Source of the DNA: Symsagittifera roscoffensis
Taxonomy: Eukaryota; Xenacoelomorpha; Acoela; Convolutidae
Direction of reading: 5' to 3'
DNA length: 62,000 bases
Assembly (NCBI RefSeq): GCF_963678635.1
Contig: NC_087062.1
Location: 31,456,704-31,518,703, forward strand
The position numbers were made by a program, and so were the translations under genes. Under the pieces are notes generated by a model. It ran no database searches, had not been told where the DNA came from, and worked only from the letters and a program-made list of their open reading frames with translations. Shown here one piece after another: positions 22,162-31,111 of the stretch (position 1 is its first letter; every line of letters starts with the position of its first letter).

Positions 22162-24180
22162 TCAAGTTAGTGTCTGTTTTAAACTGCTGTACATGGGACG
22201 TAGTAAACTGGTTGACAGATGGAGATTAAACTTCAGGGCTACCAACACTGGGAACTCAAAGTTCAGCAAGTCACTTCTGTTTATCTTGTAAATCGAGCAC
22301 AAGTTCGAAACCAGTTTTGTAAGCTGCTGACCTTTGATGTCGTTCATTTTAGCCGCTAGTATAGCACAACATGCGGCTGAATAACGTCTGTTAGCCTTGC
22401 TGACTCGCTCGCAAAACACCAACTTCTCGAAGTATGTAAGTGCATAACATGCTACACAGAGATCAAATTGACACTCGACGTACAAAAACTTACTGAGCTG
22501 CAATTTCATGCTCCGTAATTTGGTAAGGGTCAGTTGTATGTAGGGGAATCTGTCCTTGAACCGTTCGTTAACGTGCATTTTACTTGTGGGATGTTCTTCA
22601 TGATGTAAGAGAGAAGAGCGGTATCCGGGAAGTTTAAGATAAGTTTTGGAAGCGTAGTTCAGTGAGGGATCGTCTAGAAAACTTGGCGCGTAAGAGTAGG
22701 AATTGTTGCGAACTTGGTCCGGAATGAATTCGGCTGAGGTAAAACAAATAGGCTGTTGGACTGTGACGGCAGATACTTGACGTTGGTATCTGATAACTGG
22801 ATCCACCATTAAAGTGCTCGAAGAAGTCCCACATCTTGAAGACTTCCTTGAACTTTCATCACCACTACACACAGGCGCAGCTGCAGTTGAGTGCCTCGAT
22901 GTTCTAGACTTGGCATAAACAGGAACTAAATAACTTTCACCTTGACTATCCAGGCTTAATATGCGAGACCCAAACGGACACGATTCAATTTCTTCAGTGC
23001 GATTTGTAACTCCCAGTAAAACGGCATGGCTACCATCCTTATTTCTAGAATTGAAAAGCAAGTAAGAGAAGTAAGCTCCATGTGAGCTAGATTGATTACT
23101 TGAATTCGATACATCGTTCACTAGCAAGTAATATGAGACGCATGGTTCTTTCTCTTCGAATTCAAGAACAATCACTTCTTCCAGTAAATGAGATAAGAAG
23201 CGGTCGTTTGAAGTTGGAACCTGGAGTACTTTCACCCCTCTGGGCCTAGTTGCCGGTCCCAAACAAGCTTTATTGTTAGCGCGACTGTAATTAATCGCGC
23301 AAAACATAGAGAACGGAGCTCTTGATTTATTTCCACTAGTGAGTCCTAGATACCGCTGGGTGCTCAAATCCGAGGTATCCATAGATCCATTTGGGAGATC
23401 CTCACCCACCATACTGTTCAGAATGATAGTGGCCGAGGTGTTCATGCCTCCGTTACTACTGTCTAGCGATATCGTTCGTCTTTTCATCGCGCTTCTCAGA
23501 ACCTTCGAGTGATTTTGTCCCCAGGTCTTCGCTAGGGCGATTGGCGAAAACAGACCCTTGATTGGTCCCGATGGTGCATTTGAAGAAGAGGTGCTTCCCG
23601 CTCCATCCGTACTTTCACTACTAGACTTTTGGCTACCATAGCGAGCAGATTCTTCCACAAGCGTCGCTTCGGAAATTGCGCAGCTCTCATTTTGGTCCAA
23701 ACCTGAAGGCACATATTTCACGCTTCCTACATCTATCGCTAGTGGCCTCCTGCGCATTGAAACCGCATCCTGTTCTTGTCCCAAGCCGTAAATTTCAGCT
23801 TCGTAAACATCTTCTAAATTACGTAATCTGCTATCATCTGATTGGTTGAAGCTGAACGGATGTTTTGAATCTGCGCAACGTGATAAACTAGCGTCTGATA
23901 ACAGCCAATGACCTGTGGGCGAAGTAATCGTAGAACATCTCTTATGTGGTTGAAATTGAGTGTTCGGCTCATCCGAGCTAGTGGCCGTATATGTTCTTCC
24001 TCTATCAGGGGGCTCATCGGATTCTTCTGGGGAGGGTTCGTCCAGGGGGGCTAGGGAGGTGGATGCGCTGCCTTTGCCCGAGCCCCCCTGGGCCTGCGCA
24101 GCTCCGAGGCAAATTCCACTGAGAAAGTCGCAGGCGAGGGATTCACGATTAGAATTAAAGGCACATTGCTCTTTGATCAT
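22162..24180 (-). CDS. CABLES: CABLES-family protein (CDK5 and ABL1 enzyme substrate homologue)
   Basis: The open frame encodes 672 residues from the ATG at 24,180-24,178; the frame stays open upstream to about 24,250. The C-terminal ~135 residues (from about 536) are a cyclin-box-like domain typical of CABLES proteins, with E-R-F-K-D-R-F-P-Y-I-Q-L-T-L-T-K-L-R-S at its start, Y-F-E-K-L-V-F, A-A-C-C-A-I-L-A-A-K-M-N-D, and F-E-F-P-V-L-V-A-L-K-F-N-L-H-L near the end. The N-terminus carries A-C-D-F-L-S-G-I-C-L-G (about residues 15-25), like the vertebrate L-S-F-L-T-N-I-S-L segment. The long middle is Ser-rich and disordered with candidate proline-directed sites (T-S-P, F-S-P, S-P-E). Vertebrate CABLES proteins link CDKs (CDK2, CDK3, CDK5) to tyrosine kinases such as ABL and WEE1 and restrain proliferation; that role here is inferred from family. 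The length matches human CABLES1 (633 residues). Vertebrate genes have many exons; this one is almost one exon. Confidence 0.88.
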   Translation of the reverse strand: MIKEQCAFNSNRESLACDFLSGICLGAAQAQGGSGKGSASTSLAPLDEPSPEESDEPPDRGRTYTATSSDEPNTQFQPHKRCSTITSPTGHWLLSDASLSRCADSKHPFSFNQSDDSRLRNLEDVYEAEIYGLGQEQDAVSMRRRPLAIDVGSVKYVPSGLDQNESCAISEATLVEESARYGSQKSSSESTDGAGSTSSSNAPSGPIKGLFSPIALAKTWGQNHSKVLRSAMKRRTISLDSSNGGMNTSATIILNSMVGEDLPNGSMDTSDLSTQRYLGLTSGNKSRAPFSMFCAINYSRANNKACLGPATRPRGVKVLQVPTSNDRFLSHLLEEVIVLEFEEKEPCVSYYLLVNDVSNSSNQSSSHGAYFSYLLFNSRNKDGSHAVLLGVTNRTEEIESCPFGSRILSLDSQGESYLVPVYAKSRTSRHSTAAAPVCSGDESSRKSSRCGTSSSTLMVDPVIRYQRQVSAVTVQQPICFTSAEFIPDQVRNNSYSYAPSFLDDPSLNYASKTYLKLPGYRSSLLHHEEHPTSKMHVNERFKDRFPYIQLTLTKLRSMKLQLSKFLYVECQFDLCVACYALTYFEKLVFCERVSKANRRYSAACCAILAAKMNDIKGQQLTKLVSNLCSIYKINRSDLLNFEFPVLVALKFNLHLSTSLLRPMYSSLKQTLT

Positions 24181-24208
24181 AGCTTGGTTCACTGACGACC
24201 AGACTTGA

Positions 24209-24227
24209 ACTGAACAGTCAAAAATCT
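24209..24227 (-). promoter_or_regulatory. Candidate 3' splice acceptor(s) upstream of the CABLES start
   Basis: On the minus strand, GGTTTCAG ends at 24,226 and GACTGTTCAG ends at 24,210, both upstream of the first in-frame ATG. The second leaves a reading frame (V-Q-V-W-S-S-V-N-Q-A-M-I-K) that continues straight into the CABLES frame. Either could take a cis intron or a spliced leader. The sites are short and common, so confidence is low. Confidence 0.3.
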
Positions 24228-24717
24228 GAAACCAACTACGACATTGACTTTAGAGAAAAATTTTGAGACATGCTATAAAGCCTTATGTTCCTCATAACTA
24301 GTTATGATATTTCATGAACCTTCACTAAAAAAGAAACATTCATTGTGAAGAAAACAAAATTATAACTAGACATAATTTTGTACATTGCTTTTCCATATAT
24401 TTGCAGTTTTCCTGCATATACAGACACCAACACCAAGGAAAAAACCAGATTCGAAATCTATTTTCAAAAATTACATTTTTAAATCCACCTAAAAGATTTT
24501 ACGAGATATCTCAGCACACTAACAGAAAAGACCCTATATTGACACAACAACTTGTACTAAAAACATGTCAGAATGCCTTGTTTCATCATTTTTGGAAGCG
24601 AAGTTCGATGAAAAAAATTGGTTGTGTGATCAGCGCTACCGCCATAAGGCCACAAATAGTGCAAATTTGGCGTTGGTCGACCAGCCATGGATGTCCTTAA
24701 ACAGTACCTTTTGGGTG

Positions 24718-24783
24718 TTGGGTGGATCGAACCTCAAGGGAGGGATGGGGATTAGCGCGTTCTCCATTGAGCACAAGCGTTTC
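24718..24783 (-). repeat. tRNA-like pol III promoter remnant (SINE head or tRNA pseudogene)
   Basis: On the minus strand there is an A-box-like TGTGCTCAATGG (24,764-24,775) and, 30 bases downstream, a perfect B box GGTTCGATCC (24,724-24,733), the spacing of a real tRNA. The arms do not close into a cloverleaf by eye, so this is more likely a SINE head or a decayed tRNA copy than a working tRNA gene. If the candidate CABLES exon is real, it lies in that intron. Confidence 0.5.
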
Positions 24784-24784
24784 T

Positions 24785-26255
24785 TTTATCGAATCAATAA
24801 AATTTATGAAGCAGCATGTTCACATGGAAAACATATAAAAAACCATTACTGCCGGTTGCCGAATACAAAAAAGTAGACTGCATTACATAATCTGACAACT
24901 AGCTTCGCTTGCGTAATGATGCTCATTAGCTCAAAATATCATTTGAGATCTAAGGACCACCTCCCTGCCTCGTTACTACTTAGTAATTCATGTCTCTAAA
25001 ATATATAACTCGATTGTGACAACCAGGTTATGCACTGACCGAAAATTTGAAGCAGGTCACGCAAAAATTCAGGAGTATAAGTATTAAACGCCAGGTAAAG
25101 TAACACGCTGAAAGAAAAAAGTAATAAAATTTCTATAGAAACAGTTAGTTACATAGTTACACTACCGAAAAGCACATTAAAAATTGCAGTGCTGTCAAGA
25201 GTTAAAAAAAATAAATGAGATTTTCCTGCAAAATATCTACAATAAATTCAATATATTGGGTTTGGAAGGCAACATAAGGCTATTTTTTCGAATGAAATAT
25301 ATATTTTTACTGATATCCGTTGCATGTAGAAAGCTAGCTTGCCACTTGGGAGTAGAGTGAAGCTCCATTTTGAGAGGATATCTTTTTGACGCCAAAATAT
25401 TTGTTTGCATTTTTCAATCAAACAAAGCGCGCATCGGATTGTTTCATTGAAATTACCATTGAGACGCAAAATTTCATAATCCGACTTGAAAATCAACCAA
25501 CAAAATCTATTTAAACAAAACAAGCTAGCTGAGTTTTTTTTGGGAAAAAACGCAGACCATCTAAGCCTTTGGACAGCAAGCTCTTGAAAACTACGCCGAT
25601 GAAAAAAGTATTACAATTCTATTAGTTGCTCTGTCTTTAGGTCAGTTGAGCTAGTCTTACCATTGTCTGCAAGGATGTGCATTGATGGATGGTAAGTGGA
25701 AGACGGCATTTTGAAGGAATGGAAAGGCATCGAGACAATAAATTCACCTGCTTCTATTCCGCAACATTTCCCTTTGAAACAACTAACCGAACTCGATGCG
25801 CATAAATGTTTCAATGGATTAGAATACAAATAAATGTTTGAATATTATGCAACTAATTGGTTCAAAATGGCGCCAAATTTTCAAACACGCCAGTCAAAAC
25901 GGATAAAAATAGATATTTTTGTTCGTAATAAAAACTTAATTATCAACCGTTGATACCACTATTCAGACCACAAGTTATAATCAAACACTACCAATAACAT
26001 CAATAATTCACACTGGTTTTACAAAAACATCATCTGCAGCCACATGAATAACTTTTCAAGCGCCAGTTAGTCTTATGTTAATGCCTCATTGAAGTGAGGT
26101 ATGTGCGAAATACAAATAATTTCTAGAGTTCAGACAAAAATAATAGAGAGACGAAATTACACTACACATACACAACACAATAAAACACTTAAAAACAAAG
26201 AAATGAACCGATGGTTTGAACAATTTTTTTGAAAAAATTGAAAAAGATTCGCTTA
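24785..26255. other. Intergenic or intronic stretch upstream of CABLES
   Basis: Apart from the candidate exon at 25,661-25,730 nothing is supported. A 91-codon minus-strand frame at 25.25-25.52 kb has no motif and no splice context that I could establish. Confidence 0.35.
25661..25730 (-). CDS. Candidate small 5' exon of the CABLES-like gene
   Basis: An open frame from an ATG at 25,730-25,728 gives 23 codons beginning M-P-F-H-S-F-K-M-P-S-S. It ends at a good consensus donor, CAATG|GTAAGA (exon end 25,661), in phase 1. Joining to the acceptor ending at 24,210 completes a Val codon and keeps the CABLES frame, with a ~1.45-kb intron. The phase agreement would occur by chance one time in three and no homology supports the peptide, so this is only a model. 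The alternative is that translation starts at the ATG in the main exon. Confidence 0.2.
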
Positions 26256-26257
26256 AG

Positions 26258-26322
26258 ATGGGATTCAAACCCGCAACTCTATGTTCATAAACTACAAGCT
26301 GCAACACTCAACAGCGGCTGAT
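26258..26322 (-). repeat. tRNA-like pol III promoter remnant
   Basis: On the minus strand GGTTTGAATCC (complement of 26,261-26,271) is one base from the B-box consensus, inside GGGTTTGAATCCC. A weak A-box-like GTTGAGTGTTGC lies ~30 bases upstream. This fits a degenerate tRNA or a SINE head. No functional tRNA is claimed. Confidence 0.4.
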
Positions 26323-26728
26323 AGATACAAGCTAATAGTTGGTTTCTAAATCATACGATTCGATTCACATCTATAAATGCTAAAACAGTACGCGTATTAC
26401 CCACTGTTACACGCGTAGATGCAAGCAATAAGCATAAAAAGTGCACTGCTGCAGAACCTTTAACTTAACTTCTCGACATACAAAAAAGGGACCACGCAAC
26501 ATAATACTGGACTTTAACGCGTACAAGTAATAGGCAGAAGAGCTCGAAAATTCTAATGAGTTCTCTAGATGGTGGAAGCAGACCGCATTAATGAACCGAA
26601 AATGTTTTTTTTTCTTTTCGACAATCAAAAAACACAAAATCTCAGTCAAACTCGTTTTATTTTCATAAAAGCTTATAATTCTCATATTTCTGATGAGACA
26701 ATGAGCGAAAATGGGATCAATAAGTCAG
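26323..26728. other. Intergenic stretch, no gene seen
   Basis: Nothing recognisable. Short open frames on the two strands overlap. Confidence 0.35.
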
Positions 26729-26900
26729 GGGCGCATGCAGGATTTTCTCGAGTGGGGGGGGGGGGCGGATTTTCGAAAGGTCGATAAAAAAAATTTTAAC
26801 GACCTTTTTGTTTAGGTCGACCAAGTTGAATTTCCGAGCTCTCCTAATGGGCTCTTTTTCCTCCTCCTCCTCCTCCTCCTCCTCCCTCCTCCCTTACAAT
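26729..26900. repeat. CAGGGGCG-type repeat end, G tract and (TCC)n microsatellite
   Basis: CAGGGGCGCATGCAGG starts at about 26,729 and resembles the inverted form of the CCTAGATCCGCGCCTG terminus seen at 28,936-28,951. A run of G follows at about 26,754-26,764. A (TCC)n tract occupies about 26,859-26,893. The polyserine- and polyarginine-like frames across it are artefacts of the microsatellite. Confidence 0.6.
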
Positions 26901-27366
26901 TAAAGGTTTTATTTTCTCTTTTCAAATTAATGTCGTTTTTCAGCGCAATGAGCTGAGACAACTTTACCAACGCAACGTTAAGGAATTGGACATAATCGAC
27001 AACAGTTCTCTTCAAAAATTGAGCTTATCTGACACGAATGTCTGACTTTGTGCAGTATAATTTTTTGACCTTTTAAAAAAATTTGATTGCTCATAGCAAA
27101 ACTGATTTAAATGAAATCTTTTAGTCTAATTTGAGCTAGCTTTCTTCGCTCAAAATTACACATTAAATCAAAAACTTTCGACCAGTTTTTTTTTGACACT
27201 AGGACAACAATAATAAAAGAAATTTATTATTCTCATGCAAATTACGAAGGAGAGGGCCTAGATTTGCTTCGACCAATTCTGATCATTATCTGTGGTACCT
27301 GATTTTGTCTGAAAAAAAACTTGAACAAACTCGCAGACAAAACTCTTTCATATTTTCAATGGTCGT
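26901..27366. other. Intergenic stretch, no gene seen
   Basis: AT-rich, nothing recognisable. Confidence 0.4.
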
Positions 27367-27475
27367 AACCACCAGCGGATTTCCGGGGGAGGCGGACGAC
27401 CCCCATCAGGTATTCGACCCCCTGCGGACCTAAGGGGCCCCCTTCGTACTTTTTTGAGATATCTATTTTTGGCCG

Positions 27476-27529
27476 CCTGACTCTTGGCGCCAAAATACAC
27501 TTATTTTTTTTTTGGCGCCAAGAGTCAGG
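27476..27529. repeat. Perfect 20-bp-stem hairpin
   Basis: The left arm CCTGACTCTTGGCGCCAAAA (27,476-27,495) is exactly complementary to the right arm at 27,510-27,529, with a 14-base T-rich loop. It occupies the position of the GGCGCC core in other copies of the surrounding repeat. Confidence 0.95.
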
Positions 27530-27665
27530 GCGCGCCAAAAAACGCGCACTTTTACGGTCCAAATGTTCAAAAAAAAAGCCTAAAAATGCGTTTTTTGGCA
27601 TGTTTATTCAAGAAAGCTCGTACATATTTCTCTGACAAAGCTCGACCGTTTTTGAGTTTTTTTGC

Positions 27666-27673
27666 GTTTTGGT
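27666..27673. repeat. hAT target site duplication, left
   Basis: GTTTTGGT abuts the left terminal repeat and is repeated exactly at 28,578-28,585 next to the right terminal repeat. Confidence 0.93.
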
Positions 27674-27886
27674 TAGTGTGTCCAACTGTAACTGAATTGA
27701 AAACTGTAACTGAAACTGTTACTGCACAACTGAAATGGTTTTGATCAACTGAAACTGTAACTGAAACTGAAACAGCCGGATGTTTTGAACTGTAACTGAA
27801 ACTGTAACTGAAACCAACTCCGGTCCTTGTTTCAGTTAGAGTTTCAGTTACAGTTACAGTTGCAGTTTCAGTTGCAGATAGCTTAG

Positions 27887-27894
27887 TATAAATA
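27887..27894 (+). promoter_or_regulatory. TATA box of the hAT open frame
   Basis: TATAAATA lies 32 bases before the first ATG (27,926), just inside the left subterminal repeats. The position suits a short-leader transposase promoter. It is assigned by sequence only. Confidence 0.45.
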
Positions 27895-27925
27895 CTTGAC
27901 GCAATTCATACGTTTCCAGATCGAG

Positions 27926-28360
27926 ATGGCAGCAACAACAACTGGTCGCAAGCGTAGCAACCCGGTGCATCAATACTTTGTTATAGATGAGAGCAAGACA
28001 GCGTACAGATGTACGGACGACGACTGCGAGTTCACAAGTCTGGTGAAGCATGGTCCTACCAACCTCAAACTGCACCTCAAAAAGAAGCACCCTGAATGGC
28101 AAAAGCAACTCGAAGTCAAAGAAACAGCAGAAAAGAAGGCGAAAACAGACTCTCAATCACGGAAAGTCACAACCATGGAGAGCTTCGTCAACATTGCAGG
28201 GAGCAGCTCAAGATCAGCAACTACTCCGCTCCCAGCAAGCGACTACCGCCAGCGACGTCTGAATGAATTGCTAGCGACTTATGTTGCTGCATGCCCAAGA
28301 GCAAGTGCGAATATGATTGCTGACAAGAAATACGGATTGAATGACTTGACTTTTGATTGA
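27926..28360 (+). CDS. Truncated hAT transposase: BED zinc-finger protein, 144 aa
   Basis: The frame runs from the ATG at 27,926 to TGA at 28,358-28,360. Residues ~9-57 form a BED-type zinc finger: R-S-N-P-V-H-Q-Y-F near the start, Cys29-x4-Cys34, then His50-x4-His55 in N-L-K-L-H-L-K-K-K-H-P-E. BED fingers at the N-terminus bind DNA in hAT transposases. A basic linker and a Ser/Thr-rich stretch follow, and then a ~40-residue tail that may be the joined C-terminal end. The RNase H-like catalytic domain (DDE, normally ~400 residues) is missing. The product could bind the element's ends but cannot cut DNA. The frame is intact and lies wholly inside the element. A host-domesticated gene is unlikely because the terminal repeats and target duplication are still perfect. 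Confidence 0.75.
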   Translation: MAATTTGRKRSNPVHQYFVIDESKTAYRCTDDDCEFTSLVKHGPTNLKLHLKKKHPEWQKQLEVKETAEKKAKTDSQSRKVTTMESFVNIAGSSSRSATTPLPASDYRQRRLNELLATYVAACPRASANMIADKKYGLNDLTFD

Positions 28361-28577
28361 ACTCGTTAAGTTTTTGTTTCTTTGTAAGTTTTGTTTTCAA
28401 ATTCAACATGTTGTTTGATTCAATTTTTCCAACTGAAAGCTTCAACTGAAACTGTAACTGAAAGAAAAAAACTGTAAAAACTGTAACTGTAACTGAAATG
28501 GAAAGACCCGGAAAATCAGAACTGTAACTTTAACTGAAACTGAAAAACAGACGAAAAGAATTCAGTTGGACACACTA

Positions 28578-28585
28578 GTTTTGGT
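28578..28585. repeat. hAT target site duplication, right
   Basis: GTTTTGGT, identical to 27,666-27,673. Confidence 0.93.
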
Positions 28586-28735
28586 CGATACCGATGAAAT
28601 CGGAGCTGGGTATTTGAGAACACAACTTAACTCTTCCGCTCAGAGAAGTCTGAAAACGGACCAGAAGGTCTCATGATCATCTCTCAGGCTAAGGTTTAAT
28701 GGTTGTAAATGCAGTTTTATAACAATCATTACTGG
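28586..28735. other. Flank of the hAT insertion
   Basis: Continuation of the sequence interrupted by the hAT element. Nothing else is recognisable. Confidence 0.35.
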
Positions 28736-28951
28736 TATACTAGCCTGGAAACATTTATTTTATTATTAAAGTATACTAACTTTGAGGGGGAGTGCTTGCC
28801 AGAAAAAGTTCTGTAGTCAAAATTTTTCAAAAACTGCTTAAAAACGGTCTGCTAATGTTCTAGAAGAGCTAAAAAACTCAATTTTGTCGACCTGAAAATG
28901 GTTGACAAAATTTTCAAAAACTTTTTGAAAAAATCCTAGATCCGCGCCTGG
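28736..28951 (+). repeat. Dispersed repeat, copy 6, right end
   Basis: This holds TATACTAACTTTGAGGGGGAG (compare TATACTAATTATGAGAGGAG at 4.73 kb), AAAAACTGCTTAAAA, and the terminus CCTAGATCCGCGCCTG (28,936-28,951), which matches 4892-4907. The core GGCGCC part is degraded. Confidence 0.55.
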
Positions 28952-29277
28952 TCGTAAAAATTAGAAAAACGGGAGATACGAAATGAACCTTCAGTAGACG
29001 CAAAAGAAATCAACCTAAAATTGTAACGATTTGACTAAAAAAATAAACATTCCCTTCGTTCACTAACACGATAAACTGGAATAAGTAAAAATAGCGATTC
29101 TAGAATTTTCTGTTTTTATATTTTCGTCATACCATAACACATAACTGCGTTTTATGAATTTACACAGAGGCGAAGCTGCGCTCCAAAAACACTAGCAAGA
29201 ACACGAGAAAAAAGCTACTTTAAAAAGTGAAGTAAAAAAAGATAAAAATAAGCCTCGAAGTATTAAAACATTGCTAC

Positions 29278-29345
29278 ATATGGTCTTCGAACCTGCGACC
29301 TTTAGAATTGGAGTCCCACGCCCTGCCCTCTCGGCCACGAACGCT
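29278..29345 (-). repeat. tRNA-derived SINE head candidate
   Basis: On the minus strand there is an A-box-like GTGGCCGAGAGGG (within 29,326-29,340) and a B-box-like GGTTCGAAGACC (29,282-29,293), about 33 bases apart. Between them GGGACTCCAATTCTAAAGGTCGC resembles a Leu/Ser-type tRNA anticodon-to-variable region. No closed acceptor stem was found, so it is called a SINE head or tRNA pseudogene. Confidence 0.55.
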
Positions 29346-30494
29346 TAATAACCGGCAAACACTAGTCATAAAAAAGCAGCTACATATTCTAACAAATTGC
29401 CAAAGCGATGCAGCAAAATTGGCACCAAATACAATTAGACACATTTTTGCAAGCAATAGTTTGAAATATGACACAAAGTGAAGGCATCCACTTTAATTTT
29501 GCATGAACCAAAATGGAAAACAGAAAGCCACATTATTTAGAAATTATGCATTTGAAATAGCTTTATTCAGCTTATTTGATGAATTTAAAATGCATCAACT
29601 GTGTCAACTTATTACTATTCGAACTCACAGCACATGATATCAAAAAGCCGTAAAGGCACCAACATTTGCGACTTCGACCTAAGTCCCATTCAATTGACCC
29701 TGTCTAGCCATTATTTGTGGTACATGATTTTCCGCGAAAAATACTGACCAAAACGCACCTGAATATAAACTATCTTCCCTCTTCAAGATAAAAAAACGTT
29801 TCTTAAGGTAACAACCACCTGTAGCACAGCAGGTTTTCTACAAACACAAAACAAACATGTTTATTAGTAAAAAAAAAATAGCTAATCGAAGATTGGAAAC
29901 GATTAATGGACGCAAGTATACGTAAAAAATACTAACATTCTTGAAAAACTCAACATTTGAATTTCAAAGAAAAAAGATACCATTTAAAAACTTTGAATTT
30001 CTAAAACAATTTACGATCTGTGCTTTTTTGATAACATGAACCCAACTAGAGAAAACTGGATCAAAAGGTAGAATTAAATTCCGCTTTCGAAACTAGAAAT
30101 AGTTCACGAATTTTCGGGCCATTTGCACATTCGTGTTTATATAGTGCTATTTACGTCACTTTCAGCAGATAAATTTCAATTTAACTCAAAAAGTGCATAT
30201 ATACCTATGTGTATCATTATTTTCCTGAGAAAACAAAACACAAGAAAATCAGCAAGACCTACATAAGAGTCTTCACTACATTCATTATTCTTAAAAAAAA
30301 GTAACCCAGCCAGTATTTAAGCATAATTTATTTTACCTTTGACCGAAAAACAAAGAATTAAACGCACCTGAATACAAAGGCTAAAAAACGTTTAAAAAAC
30401 GGTGACCAAATTTGAAAGTTCAAAATTCATGTTGAAAAGGCGCGTCAATCGCACCTCCGGTGCTACAAAACCATTCTTCAGAAAACTGACATAC
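29346..30494. other. Stretch before the satellite, no gene seen
   Basis: AT-rich, nothing recognisable. The satellite begins abruptly at about 30,495. Confidence 0.4.
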
Positions 30495-31111
30495 CATTAT
30501 TCTCGAAAAATGAAAGGATTGAGCACTCATACCTGGACGCCAGATTTGCAACCCCTGAATGTACCCTGACAGCACCTCACTATAGGGTTGAGAAAGTCAA
30601 GCTCGGTACATTTTTTGATATCTAATTTTTCTGAGAAAGAAAAAAAAAATCATAAAAAAGCCATATCTCGAAAACCAAACAGATTTCAGCAGTCATACTT
30701 GGACGCTAGATTTGCAGCTCTTGAGTGCAGCCCAATAGGTTCCCATTATACGGATGAAAAAATCAAGTTAGATTAGTTTTTTTTTATATATATATCTAAG
30801 TTTTTTGAAAAAAAAGGAAAATTGTTTTTAAAAACGTCGTATCTCGAAAACCAAAAGGATTTGAGCAATCATACTCAAACGCTAGATTTGCAGCTCTTGA
30901 GTGTAGCCCAATAGTTTCCCATTATATGGATGAAAAAATCAAGTTAGATTAGTTTTTTTTATATATATCTAAGTTTTTTGAAAAAAAAGGAAAAATTTTT
31001 TTAAAAACTTCATATCTCGAAAACCATAAGGATTTGAGCAGTCATACTTGGACGCTAGATTTGCAGCTCTTGAGTGTAGCCCAATAGGTTCCCATTATAC
31101 GGATGAAAAAA
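30495..31111. repeat. Left edge of satellite: diverged monomers
   Basis: The first monomers are the most diverged (for example ATTCTCGAAAAATGAAAGGATT and CATACCTGGACGCCAGATTTG). They are followed by several with a centre unlike the core, GTAGCCCAATAGGTTCCCATTATACGG. This is the expected decay at an array border. Confidence 0.8.

Larger units (their letters stand above)
27367..27673 (+). repeat. Dispersed repeat with GGCGCC core, copy 5, interrupted by a hAT element
   Basis: The left end (CCAGCGGATTTCCGGGGGAGG and onward) and the GAGATATCTATTTTTGGCC block match the copy at 4.58 kb. The core here has become a perfect 20-bp inverted repeat at 27,476-27,495 and 27,510-27,529. The hAT element at 27,674 is inserted after TTTTGCGTTTTGGT. 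Confidence 0.6.
27674..28577 (+). mobile_element. Short hAT transposon, structurally intact ends
   Basis: The termini are perfect 15-bp inverted repeats, TAGTGTGTCCAACTG (27,674-27,688) and its complement (28,563-28,577). They are flanked by a perfect 8-bp direct repeat GTTTTGGT (27,666-27,673 and 28,578-28,585), the hAT signature. Both subterminal zones (27,689-27,880 and 28,440-28,560) are packed with CTGTAACTGAAA-type repeats, partly in inverted orientation, as expected for transposase binding sites. At 904 bp it is far shorter than an autonomous hAT element and keeps only the zinc-finger end of the transposase, so it is an internal-deletion derivative. Perfect ends and target duplication suggest recent insertion. 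Confidence 0.93.

Noticed and set aside
24401-24876. Two plus-strand frames of about 100 codons opposite the CABLES 5' region.
   Set aside because: They overlap in different frames, lack motifs, and one runs through the tRNA-like segment.
26812-27015. Arg/Lys-rich minus-strand frame at the (TCC)n tract.
   Set aside because: The basic run is only the microsatellite; no flanking protein similarity.
26729-28951. A single 2.2-kb composite transposon from CAGGGGCGCATGCAGG to CCTAGATCCGCGCCTG.
   Set aside because: The ends are similar as inverted repeats, but the flanking bases do not form a target duplication and the interior contains parts of more than one repeat copy.
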